Shown here piece by piece: positions 1 to 9,195 of a DNA stretch of 54,086 nt. The position numbers and the translations under genes were made by a program. Source of the stretch: an uncultured Lentisphaeria bacterium. Lineage in GTDB: Bacteria > Verrucomicrobiota > Lentisphaeria > Oligosphaerales > Oligosphaeraceae. The notes beneath the pieces were generated by a model, which searched no databases, had not been told where the DNA came from, and saw only the letters and a list, made by a program, of their open reading frames with translations. The stretch's first letter is position 1. Every line of letters starts with the position of its first letter. The stretch spans positions 1 through 54,086 of the forward strand of contig CAKUJM010000018.1 of assembly GCA_934661755.1 (NCBI GenBank), read 5' to 3'.

Positions 1-11
1 AAAAGACAGCT

Positions 12-35
12 AGAAAGATTCTTGAATCTAGAAAC
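12..35. other. short AT-rich inverted repeat
   Basis: The arms AGATTC and GAATCT face each other across TT, flanked by TAGA and TCTA-like bases. The first 45 bases are AT-richer than the rest. It may be the tail of an upstream element cut by the window edge. No T-run follows, so it is not called a terminator. Confidence 0.3.
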
Positions 36-160
36 AAGTTAGCGCCTATGGCCATGTACCCCCGCCCGACCACCCAGCCTTAAGCTAACCGCCCCGCGCG
101 ATATTGCCAGCCGTAAGCGCCATAATCCCCAAAAGTGTGCGATTGGCAGACACTTTACAA

Positions 161-360
161 ACGGAGAGCAACGGAGACAAACGGAGAACAACGGAGAACA
201 ACGGAGAACAACGGAGACAGACGGAGAGCAACGAAGACAGACGGAGAGCAACGAAGACAGACGGAGAACAACGGAGAGCAACGGAGGCAAACGGAGACAG
301 ACGGAGAGCAACGGAGGCAGACAGGAAATTACGGAGAAACACGGGGGCAACGGAGAAATA
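161..360. repeat. 10-bp tandem repeat array (ACGGRRRRCA type)
   Basis: Sixteen units in strict 10-bp register run from 161 to 320, with consensus acggagaaca and purine variants (agagca, agacag, aggcaa). Four degenerate units follow to about 360. All three frames stay open through it on both strands, so long reading frames here are artefacts of composition. It lies directly upstream of the NIF3-like gene. The same core recurs as a 9-bp unit at the other end of the window. Confidence 0.93.
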
Positions 361-403
361 CCGCCCCCCTCCCGCCCAAACAACCCAGACAGCATTCACC
401 CTC

Positions 404-1171
404 ATGAATTGTTCAGAACTGACATCATTTTTGGATTCCCAGCTGGCCATTGGCGACATCAGTGATGTCTCCAACAATGGCGTGCAATGCGATGGCGCAT
501 CGCAGCTTCTCGGGGCTGGCTTTGCCGTGGATGCATGCGAGGCGACCATCCGTGCCGCCATTGACGCCGAATGCAATTTTCTGTTCTGCCATCACGGCCT
601 CAGCTGGGGTGGGGGGATTGCGCGGCTGACCGGGTACACCCGACGCCGCTTTGCGTTGCTGATCGCCCATCAGGTCACCCTGTATGCCGCGCACCTGCCC
701 CTGGATCGGCATCCGGAATTTGGCAACAACGCGGTGCTATGTGATTTGCTGGGCATACCCGCCGCCAGCCGATTGCCATTCGGCCTCTACCATGGCAATG
801 CCATTGGCTTTCGCGGGATGATCCCGGCGCCGATGGCCCTGGGCGAATTGTCGGCGTTGCTCGACCGGGAATTGGCGACGCAATGCCGCTGCTGGGACAA
901 TCGTGCGGGACAGCCGATCCGGCAGATCGCCGTTGTCTCCGGCGGCGGCGCCGACGCCATTGAGGAAGCCGCCGATGCCGGATGCGATTGTCTTCTGACC
1001 GGCGAGTTTTCTCACCAGTACTACCATCCCGCGCGGGAGCTGGGGATCGACGTAATCGCCGCCGGGCATTACGCCACCGAGGCCACCGGTCCGAAGGCAG
1101 TCATGGAGTTGGTGCGGCGGCATTTCCCGCATTTGCACTGCGTTTTCCTGGATTATCCGACCGGACTGTAA
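404..1171 (+). CDS. NIF3-like (YbgI/DUF34) dinuclear metal protein
   Basis: This 255-aa protein matches the NIF3/YbgI family, which forms toroidal hexamers with a two-metal site per subunit. GTP cyclohydrolase I type 2 activity has been proposed but the role is not settled. Visible family marks are the N-terminal NNGVQCDG (residues 25-31), the metal-binding HHG (63-65), HLPLDRHPEFGNN (97-109), and a C-terminal GEFSH and GHYATE that supply further metal ligands. The ATG at 404 is chosen because the homology begins there. The frame stays open upstream only by running through the tandem repeat. MntP follows after 44 nt on the same strand. Confidence 0.9.
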   Translation: MNCSELTSFLDSQLAIGDISDVSNNGVQCDGASQLLGAGFAVDACEATIRAAIDAECNFLFCHHGLSWGGGIARLTGYTRRRFALLIAHQVTLYAAHLPLDRHPEFGNNAVLCDLLGIPAASRLPFGLYHGNAIGFRGMIPAPMALGELSALLDRELATQCRCWDNRAGQPIRQIAVVSGGGADAIEEAADAGCDCLLTGEFSHQYYHPARELGIDVIAAGHYATEATGPKAVMELVRRHFPHLHCVFLDYPTGL

Positions 1172-1215
1172 AGCGGGAGCAGCCAGTTTTACCCCCATGT
1201 TTCCTCTCCAGAAAA

Positions 1216-1797
1216 ATGAATCCCATTGAGGCATTTCTGCTGGGCATCGGCCTGGCGATGGATGCGCTGGCGGCCACCATCGCCATTGGTGCGGCCAAAC
1301 GCCAATATTTTACCTGGCGTCATATCGCGACAGTCGCCGCATTCTTTGGCCTTTTCCAGTTTGCGATGCCGATAATCGGGTGGTTTGGCGGCTCGTTATG
1401 CGGTGAAATTGCCACCCGCTACGGAAGATACGCCGCCACCGCATTGCTGATATTCATCGGCGGGAAAATGATCGTCGAGGCATTGCGGCGCAGGGGTGGC
1501 GATGAGGCGAAGCAATCCTGCCCGGCGCGCCAGGGTTTCCGGCTCTGGCGGCTGGCCACCCTGGCCTTTGCCACCAGCATCGACGCATTGCTGGTCGGCG
1601 TGGGATATGCCTGTCTGCAGCGCCCGCCCGTTGCGGTCCTGGGCGACGCCGCAATCATCGGCGTGGTGACCGCCGCCATCTGCGCCGCCGGCGGCGTCCT
1701 GGGGCGGCTCTGCGGATGCATCCTCGGCGGCAAATGCGAGATTGCCGGCGGACTGGTATTGATCGCCATCGCCGTCAAGACCCTGATCTGGGGCTGA
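1216..1797 (+). CDS. mntP: Manganese efflux pump MntP
   Basis: A 193-aa inner-membrane protein, close to the 188 aa of E. coli MntP, which exports Mn(II). Six hydrophobic segments are visible in two related halves. Each half carries a small-residue and Asp motif: GLAMDALAATIAIG near residue 12 and FATSIDALLVGVG near residue 120. These Asp-containing helices are conserved in the MntP family and are needed for transport. The ATG at 1216 starts the first helix (MNPIEAFLLG). Longer upstream frames overlap the NIF3-like gene and lack homology. No yybP-ykoY riboswitch is recognisable in the 44-nt gap. Confidence 0.92.
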   Translation: MNPIEAFLLGIGLAMDALAATIAIGAAKRQYFTWRHIATVAAFFGLFQFAMPIIGWFGGSLCGEIATRYGRYAATALLIFIGGKMIVEALRRRGGDEAKQSCPARQGFRLWRLATLAFATSIDALLVGVGYACLQRPPVAVLGDAAIIGVVTAAICAAGGVLGRLCGCILGGKCEIAGGLVLIAIAVKTLIWG

Positions 1798-1989
1798 ACG
1801 ACAGTGAGGGCACTTCCTTTTTGTGGTCTTCCGTCACCACCGCCATTGATGGCGGCGACTCAGAGACGCATTGCAGGACGCTGGATTGCCAATGGGCTGC
1901 CGGCACCGCTGTGTCATTGCCATTGTGAGTTTTTGGGTTTTCTGGTAAAATCTCCCTGGAAACCCACATTATTCCCGGCAATCCGGTTG
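1798..1989. other. Convergent intergenic region with a small hairpin
   Basis: A 192-bp gap between convergent genes. CCGCCA-ttga-TGGCGG at about 1842-1857 can form a 6-bp stem, but no T-run follows on either strand. I see no coding signal here. Confidence 0.4.
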
Positions 1990-3678
1990 TTATTCCAATG
2001 CGGCGAAGATCCGGTTGCGAAGATCGCGCAACCAGACCGCTTCATGCGGGAAATGATTCATGGCCGGTCGATAACTGAGCCCTTCACAGATCAAATCCAC
2101 CGTTTTCGCCCTGCCGATTTGCGACTCCAGCAGCTGAAGCAGCCGCACATCCTGCATCGCCTCCATAAAAACTTCGTAATGAATGGCATCCACCGGCTTG
2201 CCGTCCCTGCCCGGATACACATTGTAGATATGTCCGCCGCAGAAGGCGCGTCCCGCCGTGGTATCCCGCCACGGGTCCAGGTTGCATTCCAGCGAATACT
2301 GGGTGAACCAGAAGTTGTGTCCCCAATGCAGAAAACCTTCCATTTCATAGAGGTATAGCAGCACGCCCAGAATCCGGCAACGGCAGGACGGAGCGCCGAG
2401 TGACCGTACGGGATAATCTTTGTCGGCGCCGGCAAAATAGCACCAGCGGTGCGGAATCGTTTCCTTGCCGAACGTTTCGATTTTGCACAAGCACGGGACC
2501 GGCCGGCTTACCAGGCCCTGTTTGTAGAACTCCACGTCGGAAAGGGCATCCATCACCGGGAACTCATCCGTGCCCAGATATTTGCGAAGCGGTTCGGATG
2601 CGTGCCTATATTCTTCAATCATCTCAAGAAACGGTTCGTCGGAGTAATGGAAATAGCATTTTCCGGACAATCCCTCGCCGCGGAGGAAATCCAGCAGTTC
2701 CGGCAGCAGGGCGAACAGAAATTCGCGGTATTCCGGGGATTCCGAGCTGACATCCCAGCCGAACCTGCGCTTAAGTTCACCGTTTTCCTCCACCATGATT
2801 TTCGGCGTCGCCTTCGCTCCCCACTGGGTAAAGAAGTGGGACATCTCGAAATACTCCACTTTGCATTTGCGTCCGAGGTCAAGCCAGCGTTTCAGAAGGC
2901 TGAAATCGAAACCATACCTTCCCCCGTCATATTTGATTCCCAGTAGTTGGCAGGTGGGGCGCTCATGCCCGATGGCAGTGTCCAGCGGCACGCTCCACAG
3001 CGGGGTCATCAGCATATTCAGTCCATGCTCGGCCAGATCGCGAAAATAATTTTCCAGGATTTCCCAGAACCGTTCCGTCCATGGTTCTTCATGGTAATAT
3101 GCGGAAAGGCAGTCTGCGTAAAACCAGTTGGTGCAGATCATCTTCTGTTCCGGCAGAACCGCCGGGTGCACGTGAACCCGAACCACCGCCTCTTCATGGA
3201 AATCACGCTGCTGCCACGGGAAGTCCTTCTGGTACATGTCGAAATGGAATTTCATGTCATAGATTCCGGGATTGAAATCCGCGGGAATCCGGACGCCGAC
3301 CCATACCGCCTGCCAAAGATTCTCCGCCAGATGCAGCGTCCCGGACAGCGGAATGAGCGGGTCCGGATAGAGTCCGGGAGCGTGGCGCAGGACAAACTCA
3401 TCGGTGGCAACCGCCGGCAGTTCGCAGGGGACATGCGCGACTTCGCGGAGGGTGACGTGTTCCGCCAGCTCGGATTCCAGCCGGATCGTCATCTGGATGC
3501 TGGACGAGGGGAACTTGAATGCCAGCTGGAAGGCGATGTTTTCCCCTCTTGCCCCGTCAAAGGCATGAATCATGCCGTCTGTCAGCGGAATCTCCGGAGT
3601 GAGGCACGCTGAGCAGAAGACCTTTTCATAACTGGTCAGCACGCGGCATTGCAGTTTCGGCGGTTCTTCGTTTTTCAT
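1990..3678 (-). CDS. DUF4091 domain protein, glycoside-hydrolase-like
   Basis: A 562-aa cytoplasmic-looking protein without signal peptide. The N-terminal part (about 1-190) is beta-rich. It is followed by a TIM-barrel-like region (WFYADCLSAYYHEEPW, MLMTPLWSVPLD, YFEMSHFFTQWG). A C-terminal DUF4091 region follows (YFHYSDEP, GFLHWGHNFW, NVYPGRDGKP, EAMQDVRLLQLLE). DUF4091 proteins are thought to be sugar-active, but most lack a known substrate. The Glu and Asp of SDEP and the WGHNFW segment are the best active-site candidates. The ATG at 3678 is used; an in-frame GTG at 3684 is possible. It lies downstream of a GntR/LacI regulator on the same strand, suggesting a small sugar regulon. Confidence 0.88.
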   Translation of the reverse strand: MKNEEPPKLQCRVLTSYEKVFCSACLTPEIPLTDGMIHAFDGARGENIAFQLAFKFPSSSIQMTIRLESELAEHVTLREVAHVPCELPAVATDEFVLRHAPGLYPDPLIPLSGTLHLAENLWQAVWVGVRIPADFNPGIYDMKFHFDMYQKDFPWQQRDFHEEAVVRVHVHPAVLPEQKMICTNWFYADCLSAYYHEEPWTERFWEILENYFRDLAEHGLNMLMTPLWSVPLDTAIGHERPTCQLLGIKYDGGRYGFDFSLLKRWLDLGRKCKVEYFEMSHFFTQWGAKATPKIMVEENGELKRRFGWDVSSESPEYREFLFALLPELLDFLRGEGLSGKCYFHYSDEPFLEMIEEYRHASEPLRKYLGTDEFPVMDALSDVEFYKQGLVSRPVPCLCKIETFGKETIPHRWCYFAGADKDYPVRSLGAPSCRCRILGVLLYLYEMEGFLHWGHNFWFTQYSLECNLDPWRDTTAGRAFCGGHIYNVYPGRDGKPVDAIHYEVFMEAMQDVRLLQLLESQIGRAKTVDLICEGLSYRPAMNHFPHEAVWLRDLRNRIFAALE

Positions 3679-3745
3679 TTTCACTGGTGTATGGAGTTTT
3701 GTGGATCCGCGGCATGGCCTTCAGCCTGGATTCGTGGAGCCGGCT

Positions 3746-3931
3746 TCAGTATTCGATCCTGAGATTGCGGATGGTACGGGAAAAAGGCGTCTCCCCCCAG
3801 TCTCCGAAGGTGATCGCGGAAATGCGGTCGAGCCTTCCGCCGATGCCGTTTTCGTCCGTGCCGATGATCATTTCCGCCAACGGCAATTCGACCTGGGCGA
3901 ATTTATCCGGGGGGGGGAGGGCAGTTTTCAT
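3746..3931 (-). CDS. Small 61-aa reading frame, possible remnant of a carbohydrate-binding protein
   Basis: A good ribosome-binding site (AGGAG, 6 nt upstream) precedes ATG 3931, and the frame encodes 61 aa. Immediately after the start, a run of nine C on the coding strand (plus-strand G run 3909-3917) encodes Pro residues. The C-terminal half (LDRISAITFGDWG, ending RNLRIEY) resembles the last strands of carbohydrate-binding beta-sandwich domains at the ends of sugar enzymes. No complete domain is present. It may be a truncated gene, a small protein, or a frame under homopolymer slippage. It sits between the regulator and the DUF4091 gene. Confidence 0.45.
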   Translation of the reverse strand: MKTALPPPDKFAQVELPLAEMIIGTDENGIGGRLDRISAITFGDWGETPFSRTIRNLRIEY

Positions 3932-3987
3932 TTTTTCTCCTATTTTTCCATTGAGGGAAATGACCTCACGCATGGCGGTCATGGCGG

Positions 3988-5067
3988 CTATATCTGCTTC
4001 GGGCGCCGGCAAATGGAGTCGCGCATGACTGCGCGGGCGGGGCATGGCGTCATGGATTCGCCACTGCGCCCCGCCAGGGTATCCAGCAATTTCTGCGCGG
4101 CGATGGCCCCCGCTTCAGCGCGATTGAGTTCTATCGTGGTCAATGCGGGGATTGTGAATTGCGACTCCGCGAGGTTGTCGAACGAAATCACCACGACATC
4201 CTCCGGACAGCGCAGCCGAGCGTCATGCAGCGCCCGGAAAAACAATGGCCCGATGCTGTCGGAGTCCAGGATGCACAGGTTCGGATGCCTCCGGCGGCGC
4301 AGCCGGGCGGCAATCCGTCCCATGAATGCCAGATCGTCACCTCCTCCACGCGCCACAATGTCATCGCCTGCCAACGCCACTCCAAAGCGTCCCCTGAGCA
4401 TCGTCTGGACCTGGGCGAGCTTCCCCGACTCTTCGAGGGCCTCATGGGCGTCGCCGGCATGCAGGCAGTAAAGCGGGATTGGCGCCGTCTTGAACGACAG
4501 CGAGTCTGCGATTTCATCCAGGGCCATGGAGAAGTCCGATCCCACGCAGACCGCATCCCGCACCGAATCCGGCCCCACAATGACCGTTGGCAATCCCAGC
4601 CCATTGAAATGCCGGAAGTTGTCGCGGTCAAACCTGCGATATCCCAGGGAGATGATCCCGCAGCACCTCTGCCGTTCAATGAGTTGCGCCAATGCGGACG
4701 ACCCGCTGATGCCAATGTTGCAGATCTCAATGCGGTATTCCGGGTGTTTTTCAAAGAAGCCCAGGATGCCGTTCGCATATTCGCACCAGAATGAATCATG
4801 GAAGATCTCCGTCTTGCTGGCGTAGATCAACGCGATCCGCTTTTCGTTTTCGGGGCGGGCGGAAATCCGCGCCACCTTCCGGGACGCAAGCTCAATCACC
4901 CCCATCTGCCGCAGGGCTGAGAGGGCCTTGCAGACGGTGTCCTTGCTGGTGCAATAGGTCCGGCAAAGATCGCGGATCGACTCCAGCGGCTCACCCTCAC
5001 GGAGAATGCCCATCGCGATATTCCTCAGGATTTCGTTCCTGACCCTGGTGGCCGGAGAATTCTTCAT
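3988..5067 (-). CDS. GntR/LacI-type hybrid transcriptional regulator
   Basis: A 359-aa regulator. Residues 1-70 are a GntR-like winged helix (ATRVRNEILRNIAMG, LCRTYCTSKDTVCKAL, MGVIELASRKVARI). Residues 75-345 are a LacI/periplasmic-binding-like sensor (IALIYASKTE, FGVALAGDDIVARG, EDVVVISFDNLAESQFTIPALTTIEL). Such hybrids usually respond to sugars and control adjacent sugar genes; here these are the 61-aa frame and the DUF4091 gene downstream. ATG 5067 is chosen because the HTH starts there and AGGACAG precedes it. The effector cannot be read from the sequence. Confidence 0.88.
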   Translation of the reverse strand: MKNSPATRVRNEILRNIAMGILREGEPLESIRDLCRTYCTSKDTVCKALSALRQMGVIELASRKVARISARPENEKRIALIYASKTEIFHDSFWCEYANGILGFFEKHPEYRIEICNIGISGSSALAQLIERQRCCGIISLGYRRFDRDNFRHFNGLGLPTVIVGPDSVRDAVCVGSDFSMALDEIADSLSFKTAPIPLYCLHAGDAHEALEESGKLAQVQTMLRGRFGVALAGDDIVARGGGDDLAFMGRIAARLRRRRHPNLCILDSDSIGPLFFRALHDARLRCPEDVVVISFDNLAESQFTIPALTTIELNRAEAGAIAAQKLLDTLAGRSGESMTPCPARAVMRDSICRRPKQI

Positions 5068-5112
5068 CGCCAAATCTGTCCTTTTATCTGTCCTTTTTCT
5101 GGCTTTTCCATA

Positions 5113-5140
5113 ATTATACGAAATTTTCGCCAAAAAACAA
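5113..5140 (-). promoter_or_regulatory. Promoter of the 3988-5067 regulator
   Basis: On the minus strand, TTGTTT (5140-5135), a 16-nt spacer and TATAAT (5118-5113) form a good sigma-70 promoter, about 45 nt upstream of the ATG. The word TTTCGTATAAT is shared exactly with the promoter of the second regulator near 49.4 kb. Confidence 0.72.
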
Positions 5141-5311
5141 GGGGTCCAGGCGGAAAAACACCGCGTCCCCCCAAATTTTTCAGCGGATTTGCCCATGGAT
5201 GGCGCCGTCCCGCCCGGTTTTGCGCACCGTCGGAGGCCATCCGCCCGCACCGCGGCAGCAGAAAATGCCCCCATCCCCGCCGGCGATTTTCAATTTTAAT
5301 CTGTCCGGGCA

Positions 5312-5340
5312 TTGCCGGAGTGTGCTATTCAGGTTATAGT
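5312..5340 (+). promoter_or_regulatory. Promoter of the tig-clpP-clpX operon
   Basis: TTGCCG (5312-5317), a 17-nt spacer and TATAGT (5335-5340) lie about 85 nt upstream of the trigger factor start. The rest of the 356-bp divergent gap (5068-5423) shows no gene. Confidence 0.65.
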
Positions 5341-5423
5341 AAGGGACTTACCCAAATTCGCAATGGCTCCCCGGGAGTATCGGGGCGCCGGTGGTAATAT
5401 TTGTTTCTTGTCAAGGAGTTACC

Positions 5424-6869
5424 GTGGACACGTTAGAAAATGGTCTGCAAGTAGAGTTGAACGAGACCGCCCCCTGCTGCTTCACCTTGAAGGCATTGAT
5501 CCCGGCGGCCGAGGTCAGCAAGACCTATGCGGACGTTTTGACCAAATATATTGCCAAGACGCGCACTCCCGGCTTCCGTGCCGGGCGCGCCCCGAAGGCA
5601 CTGGTCGAAAGAATGCATGGCGCCGACATCAAGGCGGACGCCTCCCAGACCCTGGTCACCAGGATGCTGGACGAGGCCATGGAGAAGTACCGTCTGCGCC
5701 CGTCCAGCCAAATCGAGTTTGCGGACGACAAGGCGCCGGAGCTGTCCAAGGACGCCGACATGGCCATTGGCTTCAAGTTCGAGGCCTATGCCAATTTCGA
5801 GTTGCCGGACTACGCCGGCATGGCGCTGGAGAATCCGGAGGAGCCGGTGGATGAAAAGAAGGTTGACGAGGCCATGGAGACCTTCCTGCATACTTGCGGG
5901 ACCTACAAGACCGTCGACCGCGAGGCCGCGGCCGGGGACATGCTCAAGGTCGATTACACCTGCGATGCCGACCAGGCCCTGCGGGATGACCAGTCCGCCA
6001 GCTACATGCTCAAGGGCGAGAACAGCTGGATGGTGCTGCGCGAGGGCGCCGAGATGCTTCCCGGCATCACCGCCGTGCTGGCGGGGCTCAAGGCCGGCGA
6101 CAGCAAGGACGCCGAACTGAGCTTCCCGGAGGACTTCCGGGTCGCCGCCATGGCCGGCAAGGCGATCAATTTCCACTTCACGGTCAAGGAGGTCCAGGGC
6201 TTCACTGCGCCGGAGCTCAACGAGGAGTTCTTCAAGCGCTACAATTGCAGCTCCGAGGATGAGATGCGCAACCGCATGCGCGAACGCATCAGCATGGCGA
6301 ACCGCGAACGCGGCTATTCCGCGATGGTGCAGCAGGCGACCGACAAGCTGCTGACCATGGTCGACTTCCCGCTGCCGCCGGAGACGGTGGCCAGGGAAGC
6401 CAAGGAGATTGTCACCAGGCGGCTGGAGGCCAGGCGCCGCGAGAAGGTCGATGAGGCGGAACTGGCCGAAATGCTACCGCAAATCGAAGCCGAGGCCAAG
6501 GCGACGGCCACCCGGAACCTCAAGCTGAGCGAAATCCTGCGGGATGTGGCCAGCAAGGAAAATGCGCAGGTCAATGACTTCGACATCTACCAGTACTGCT
6601 CCATGGTCGCCCAGGAGCACGGCACGGATATCCTGACGGTCATCAACCAGGTCAAGGAAAACCGCGACCTGCTGAACAACATCATCGCGAACGTCACCGA
6701 GCACAAGGCCCTCAACGCCGTCCTCTCCAAGGCCAGCATCACCTACACCGACCCGGTCACTGCCGCCGCCAAGGCGGCGGAGAAGGCCGCGATGGAGGCT
6801 GAAAAGGCCAAGGCCGAAAGCGATGAAAAGCCGGCGGGCGCCGAATCCGCCGAAAAGAGCGACAACTGA
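5424..6869 (+). CDS. tig: Trigger factor (ribosome-bound chaperone and prolyl isomerase)
   Basis: A 481-aa trigger factor, which binds the ribosome exit tunnel and shields nascent chains. The ribosome-docking signature GFRAGRAP is at residues 50-57. A PPIase FKBP-like domain spans roughly 155-245 (GDMLKVDYTC, LPGITAVLAGLKAGD, FHFTVKEVQ). A long helical C-terminal domain ends in an Ala/Lys/Glu-rich tail (AAEKAAMEAEKAKAES). The start is taken as GTG 5424 because AAGGAG lies 7 nt upstream and the homology begins there. An upstream ATG at 5391 lacks a ribosome-binding site. The tig-clpP-clpX order is widespread in bacteria. Confidence 0.95.
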   Translation: MDTLENGLQVELNETAPCCFTLKALIPAAEVSKTYADVLTKYIAKTRTPGFRAGRAPKALVERMHGADIKADASQTLVTRMLDEAMEKYRLRPSSQIEFADDKAPELSKDADMAIGFKFEAYANFELPDYAGMALENPEEPVDEKKVDEAMETFLHTCGTYKTVDREAAAGDMLKVDYTCDADQALRDDQSASYMLKGENSWMVLREGAEMLPGITAVLAGLKAGDSKDAELSFPEDFRVAAMAGKAINFHFTVKEVQGFTAPELNEEFFKRYNCSSEDEMRNRMRERISMANRERGYSAMVQQATDKLLTMVDFPLPPETVAREAKEIVTRRLEARRREKVDEAELAEMLPQIEAEAKATATRNLKLSEILRDVASKENAQVNDFDIYQYCSMVAQEHGTDILTVINQVKENRDLLNNIIANVTEHKALNAVLSKASITYTDPVTAAAKAAEKAAMEAEKAKAESDEKPAGAESAEKSDN

Positions 6870-6881
6870 CGCCAAGGCCAG

Positions 6882-6913
6882 CGGAGGGGAAACGGCGAAA
6901 CCCGTCCCCTCCG
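6882..6913 (+). other. Intercistronic hairpin between tig and clpP
   Basis: CGGAGGGGA (6882-6890) and TCCCCTCCG (6905-6913) form a perfect 9-bp stem with a 14-nt loop. No T-run follows, so an RNA processing or stability element is more likely than a terminator. Confidence 0.5.
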
Positions 6914-6950
6914 ACAATTCCGCCCCCACCGTCCCCCCTTTTGTTCTCCC

Positions 6951-7556
6951 ATGTCAATCAAGAATTCATACGCACCGATAGTAATCGAGCAGACCAGCAC
7001 TGGTGAGCGCCAGTACGACATTTTCTCGCGGCTGCTCAAGGACCGGATCATCATGCTGGGCACTGCGATAGACGACCAGGTGGCGGATATTGTGGTGGCG
7101 CAGCTGCTGTTCCTGCAAAGCGAGGACAGCAAGAAGGACATCGACCTGTACATCAACAGCCCCGGCGGCGTAGTGACTGCCGGGCTGGCGATTTACGACA
7201 CCATGCAGATGCTGTCGTGCGACGTTCGCACCTACTGCGTCGGCCAGGCCGCCAGCATGGGCGCGGTGCTGTTGTGCGCGGGTGCGCCGGGCAAGCGCTA
7301 TGCGCTGCCGCATTCGCGCATCATGATCCACCAGCCCTCCGGCGGCTGCGAGGGCACGGCGGCGGACATCAACATCCAGGCCCAGGAGATCATGCGCACC
7401 AAGGCGACGCTGTACGACATCATCGCCCATCACACCGGCAAGAGCGCGGAGCAGATCGCCAAGGACAGCGAGCGCGACTTCTTCATGTCGGCGCAGGAGG
7501 CCAAGGACTACAACGTCGTTGACGAAGTCATCACCCCGGCCACCAGGAGCAAGTAG
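6951..7556 (+). CDS. clpP: ATP-dependent Clp protease proteolytic subunit
   Basis: A 201-aa ClpP, the serine protease that forms a double heptameric chamber and degrades substrates fed by ClpX. The catalytic triad is readable: Ser102 in GQAASMGAVL, His127 in IMIHQP, and Asp176 by alignment with the E. coli enzyme. The short N-terminus ahead of APIVIEQT agrees with a propeptide of a few residues or none. clpX starts 6 nt after the stop, so the two are surely cotranscribed. Confidence 0.97.
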   Translation: MSIKNSYAPIVIEQTSTGERQYDIFSRLLKDRIIMLGTAIDDQVADIVVAQLLFLQSEDSKKDIDLYINSPGGVVTAGLAIYDTMQMLSCDVRTYCVGQAASMGAVLLCAGAPGKRYALPHSRIMIHQPSGGCEGTAADINIQAQEIMRTKATLYDIIAHHTGKSAEQIAKDSERDFFMSAQEAKDYNVVDEVITPATRSK

Positions 7557-7562
7557 CCTGCC

Positions 7563-9077
<1,515 letters not shown>

Positions 9078-9195
9078 GCCTGTCCTGGCGCAGGCCGTCG
9101 CGCGCATCAACCCCATACCGGCCCAGGAAGGACTTGGCGCCCCTGACGGATTTACGGGCCGCCACACCGGGAAACCAATAGGAAACCAGATTTCG

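Noticed and set aside
39..395. Minus-strand frames rich in Leu/Ser/Pro across the first repeat
   Set aside because: They are repeat translations with no start signal or family resemblance.
104..403. N-terminal 100-residue extension of the NIF3-like frame
   Set aside because: It is a translation of the 10-bp repeat; homology begins exactly at ATG 404, and all three frames are open through the repeat.
1842..1857. CCGCCA-ttga-TGGCGG as a terminator for mntP
   Set aside because: The stem is short and lacks a following T-run on either strand.
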